A stretch of 44,376 nt of DNA from NCBI GenBank assembly GCA_902590755.1, contig CACIYA010000003.1:1-44376 (forward strand), given 5' to 3'. The DNA comes from an uncultured Pelagibacteraceae bacterium. Its GTDB lineage: Bacteria; Pseudomonadota; Alphaproteobacteria; Pelagibacterales; Pelagibacteraceae. A model generated the notes under the pieces. It did no database searches. It was given only the letters and a program-made list of their open reading frames with translations, and had not been told where the DNA came from. This document shows, in pieces, positions 41,303-44,376 of this stretch (positions are counted from its first letter, which is position 1; every line of letters begins with the position of its first letter). The translations under genes and the position numbers were made by a program.

Positions 41303-42412
41303 TTAGAAACTATTAACAAAATTTTTCTTTATCTTAATTAAATTTTTGGGTCTTGATAAATCTTTCATTGAACCCATTTTTATTCTTACCTCTAGTAATG
41401 ATGGACCTGGTTTTTTTAAAAAAATTTTTAATTTATTTTTAATTTCTCGCTTCTTTTTTAATAAAAAATAATACTTATAACCCACTGATTTAATCAATTT
41501 TTCGATATTTACTTTATCAATATTTGTAGATTGCCCTCCAACAGATTCATGTGAAAAATTATTAAAAAGTAAGTGTTTAAAGTTTTTCCTACTTTTTTTT
41601 CCAATACTTACAATTGAACCTAAGTGCATTAAAAATGAACCATCGCCATCAAGACAAATTACATCATGCTTTGTTTTAGTGGAAACACCTAATGAAAGCA
41701 CTGAACTATGACCCATCCCACCTACCATATAAAAATCATTTCCTTTATTACTTTTTTTTTTTGCCCTAATCTGGTTTAACTCTCTTGAGGTAAAGCCTGT
41801 AGTAGCAATTAATTTAGTATTCTTTTTTATAATTTTTAATAATATTTCTATTACATCACATCTTTGAATTTTATTAGAAATACTTATTTTTTTTTGAAAT
41901 TTAGAATTATTATTAATAAGAATATTTCTTTTCAATAATATTGCTACTGGAACACTATTAATTTTTGAAAATTTAATTAATTTTTTTAATTTTTTTAAAT
42001 CTTTATCATTATTCAAAATAACATATTTGATATTTAGTAATTTTAAAATACTCTTAGTTATTTTACCTTTAACATTATGTTGTGGCTCATCTTTAATTCC
42101 AGGAGCTCCTCTCCAACCAATAATCATTAACATTGGTATTGAATAAACTTTTTTATGACTAATTGAAATTAAAGGGTTAATTGCATTCCCTAGACCAGAA
42201 TTTTGCATGTACACACAAGGAATTTTTTTAGTTGCTAAATAATAACCAATAGCCATAGCAATTGATGATCCTTCATTTGTAGTTATAAAATGTTTTTCTT
42301 TTTTTGACTCTAAAAAGGAGGAAGCTGTTTTTAAAACACTATCAGGTACTCCAGTAAAAAAATCAATTTTTTCTTTTTTTAAAAATTTAAATAATTTTTT
42401 AGTTTCAATCAT
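41303..42412 (-). CDS. Phosphonopyruvate decarboxylase-like TPP enzyme (start trimmed to MIETKK)
   Basis: FFTGVPDSVLK, TTNEGSSIAMAIGYYLATKKIPCVYMQNSGLGNAINPL, GWRGAPGIKDEPQHNVKGKIT, C-terminal TPP-binding CLDGDGSFLMHLGS. Confidence 0.88.
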   Translation of the reverse strand: MIETKKLFKFLKKEKIDFFTGVPDSVLKTASSFLESKKEKHFITTNEGSSIAMAIGYYLATKKIPCVYMQNSGLGNAINPLISISHKKVYSIPMLMIIGWRGAPGIKDEPQHNVKGKITKSILKLLNIKYVILNNDKDLKKLKKLIKFSKINSVPVAILLKRNILINNNSKFQKKISISNKIQRCDVIEILLKIIKKNTKLIATTGFTSRELNQIRAKKKSNKGNDFYMVGGMGHSSVLSLGVSTKTKHDVICLDGDGSFLMHLGSIVSIGKKSRKNFKHLLFNNFSHESVGGQSTNIDKVNIEKLIKSVGYKYYFLLKKKREIKNKLKIFLKKPGPSLLEVRIKMGSMKDLSRPKNLIKIKKNFVNSF

Positions 42413-43247
42413 TTTTAAAAATATATCCTTTGTTTGAGACGTAATAAAAACTTGCCGCAAAAATAATTAAATTTTTTATTAAAATTAAAAAATATAAATA
42501 TTTTAAAAAATCAGAAGAATAAAAAAAAGTGTCAATTAAAATTAACAAACAAACAAAATCTACAGACCTTGATCTTTCATCTAAAAAACCTTGAATAAAA
42601 ATTTTAGCTTTTTGAACTAGAGATTTTTTCCTAGAATTTGTCTTTTTTAAATGAATTTCAAAATTTAATTTTTTAAGAACATTTTTTTTATTTTTTTCTT
42701 TAAACAAAGCATGCATTGCTAATAAATAACCATAATTTCTTATATCCAAAGCTTTCAGAAAAAGAATAAAAACACCTGTAACCAAAAAAATTATTTCACT
42801 ATCTTTGTTATAAATGTAAATACTTAATCCTAATAAATAAGAGTATGAACTTATTAATGATGCCCAGTTATCTAACAAAAAACCTAGATTTGAAGTTTTA
42901 TTTTTAATTCTTGCTAGTAAACCATCTGACCAATCTAAAACACCTTTAGTAAATAATATTATGATTGATGTCAGAATTAAAATTTCATTGTTACTTGATA
43001 AAAGAAACAAAACACTAAAACTTAAAACAATATAAATTGAAGTAATAAAATTAGGAGAAATTTTTGAAAATTGTAAAAAAAAAACTAAAAATGATGAAAC
43101 TTCAATGTAGTATCTAGACTTAAAAAAAGTATACGGATTACTAAAAAAATTATTAATATCAGTTCCTAATGACCCCAATTTCTTTATTTGCTCTTTATAA
43201 TGAATTTTTCTTATTTTTCTTAAAGAAAATTTAGTATCCATTTTCAA
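42405..43247 (-). CDS. CDP-alcohol phosphatidyltransferase-family membrane protein, last Asp of motif substituted
   Basis: DWSDGLLARIKNKTSNLGFLLDNWAS matches Dx2DGx2ARx8Gx3Dx3(D) with Ser at the last position; multiple hydrophobic segments. Confidence 0.78.
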   Translation of the reverse strand: MKMDTKFSLRKIRKIHYKEQIKKLGSLGTDINNFFSNPYTFFKSRYYIEVSSFLVFFLQFSKISPNFITSIYIVLSFSVLFLLSSNNEILILTSIIILFTKGVLDWSDGLLARIKNKTSNLGFLLDNWASLISSYSYLLGLSIYIYNKDSEIIFLVTGVFILFLKALDIRNYGYLLAMHALFKEKNKKNVLKKLNFEIHLKKTNSRKKSLVQKAKIFIQGFLDERSRSVDFVCLLILIDTFFYSSDFLKYLYFLILIKNLIIFAASFYYVSNKGYIFKND

Positions 43248-43340
43248 ATATATATATTAATTTTAATAAAACCGCATATAAATTTCTTATTTGTTTTTAA
43301 TGAATATGTTATTTTAAGACAGATTGAGTAAAATTTTTTA

Positions 43341-44300
43341 ATGAAAAATATACTAATATATAACTCTGGGGGTGGATTAGGTGACTCAATCCAATTAATT
43401 CCATTAATTTTAAGCCTTCAAAATTTTTTTAAGGACACATCATTTTATTATTTAGGCGCTCATGCAAATCATTTTGATAATGAGCTTAAGGAATTCAATA
43501 TAAAGTTAAAAACTTTAAAATTAGATATAAAGTATTTTGGTTTCAGGTGGTGGCATCTTTTAAATGTTAAAAAAAATTTTTTAAATGCTAATTATGAAAA
43601 GTTTAATTTAATTATAGATTTACAATCAAAATTTCGTAATTCTTTAATTTTAAAAAAAATTCCGCACGAACATTTTTATTCACTAACATTTAACAACATC
43701 TTTAGTTCAAAAAAAATTAAATATGCTAGTAAAAACCATTTAGAAAATCTAAGTTTATTTTTAAATGAAAAAATTAATAAAATAGAATTTACAGAAAATA
43801 AATTACCGGATGTGCTTCGATCAGAAGCTAAAAGGTTATTGCCTGAAAATAATTATATAGGGCTTTCTATTACACAAGGAAATGAATATAGACCTAAAAG
43901 TTGGTCTATTTCAAAATTTATTGAATTAGCTAATAAAATTTCTTCAAAAGGTAAAATCCCAGTTTTTTTTGTCAAAAAAAATGACATTAATGTTGTAAAG
44001 ATGATTCAAGAAAATGTTCCAAATGCCATTTTTCCAGAACATAAATCAAGTAACCCATGCCCAGCATTAGTTACAGCTTTATCAAAAAGATGTGAGCTAG
44101 GAATTACCATAGACAATGGCATAATGCATATGATGAGTTTAGCTAAGATACCTCTGATAATTTTATTTGGACCAACCGATTCAAAGAAGTTTGCTCCTAA
44201 TTATCAAGATGTAAAAATTTTAGACTCCAAAAAAATGTACGATACTCAAAGTCTAGAAAGAATTACTGTTGATGACGTTTTAAAATGTCTTAATTTTTAA
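43341..44300 (+). CDS. GT9 (heptosyltransferase-like) glycosyltransferase
   Basis: GGGLGDSIQLIPLILSL at N-terminus; C-terminal LGITIDNGIMHMMSLAKIPLIILFGPTDSKKFAP. Confidence 0.82.
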   Translation: MKNILIYNSGGGLGDSIQLIPLILSLQNFFKDTSFYYLGAHANHFDNELKEFNIKLKTLKLDIKYFGFRWWHLLNVKKNFLNANYEKFNLIIDLQSKFRNSLILKKIPHEHFYSLTFNNIFSSKKIKYASKNHLENLSLFLNEKINKIEFTENKLPDVLRSEAKRLLPENNYIGLSITQGNEYRPKSWSISKFIELANKISSKGKIPVFFVKKNDINVVKMIQENVPNAIFPEHKSSNPCPALVTALSKRCELGITIDNGIMHMMSLAKIPLIILFGPTDSKKFAPNYQDVKILDSKKMYDTQSLERITVDDVLKCLNF

Positions 44301-44376
44301 AATTTGCTCTAATTTATTAAGAATATTATCTTTTAAATTTGTTTTATCAGATATAATACGATTGAAATATCTGAGT
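44280..44376 (-). other. Possible C-terminal end of a minus-strand gene running off the window
   Basis: Open frame LRYFNRIISDKTNLKDNILNKLEQILKIKTF*, only ~31 codons; convergent overlap with the GT9 gene. Confidence 0.25.

Noticed and set aside
39754-43247. Complete phosphonate biosynthesis pathway
   Set aside because: PEP mutase and any phosphonate-tailoring enzyme are absent from the window, so only a partial pathway can be claimed.

Overview
The window is a very AT-rich, alphaproteobacterium-like chromosomal segment. Gene content and the secY-adk-rpsM order suggest SAR11/Pelagibacterales; this is inference, not verified. It has four parts. (1) The left edge holds a partial mgtE (missing from the ORF track because it runs off the window), then lipB and an RluC/RluD-type pseudouridine synthase. 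(2) A ~29 kb, almost gapless minus-strand housekeeping super-cluster follows: tRNA-Tyr, tRNA-Gly, tuf, tRNA-Trp, secE, nusG, rplKAJL, rpoBC, rpsLG, fusA, then the S10/spc/alpha ribosomal genes to rplQ. Within it, rpoC is broken by two apparent +1-nt frameshifts, each at an A8 homopolymer. (3) A 6,265-bp insertion lies between tRNA-Thr and nadK. It is bounded by a perfect 48-bp direct repeat of the tRNA-Thr 3' part, contains only a complete type I restriction-modification operon (hsdM-hsdS-hsdR), and has a 25-bp tandem-iteron repeat just inside each end. No integrase is visible, so it looks like a minimal non-autonomous tRNA-targeted defence element. (4) An extremely AT-rich four-gene operon encodes a CDP-alcohol phosphatidyltransferase-like protein, a phosphonopyruvate decarboxylase-like enzyme, an HxGH cytidylyltransferase and an Fe-ADH/phosphonoacetaldehyde-reductase-like enzyme, next to a divergent GT9 glycosyltransferase. 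It resembles a pathway that makes and grafts a CMP-activated phosphonate, but PEP mutase is not in the window. The best candidates for something new are the integrase-less hsd element with its mirrored iterons and the phosphonate-transfer operon.
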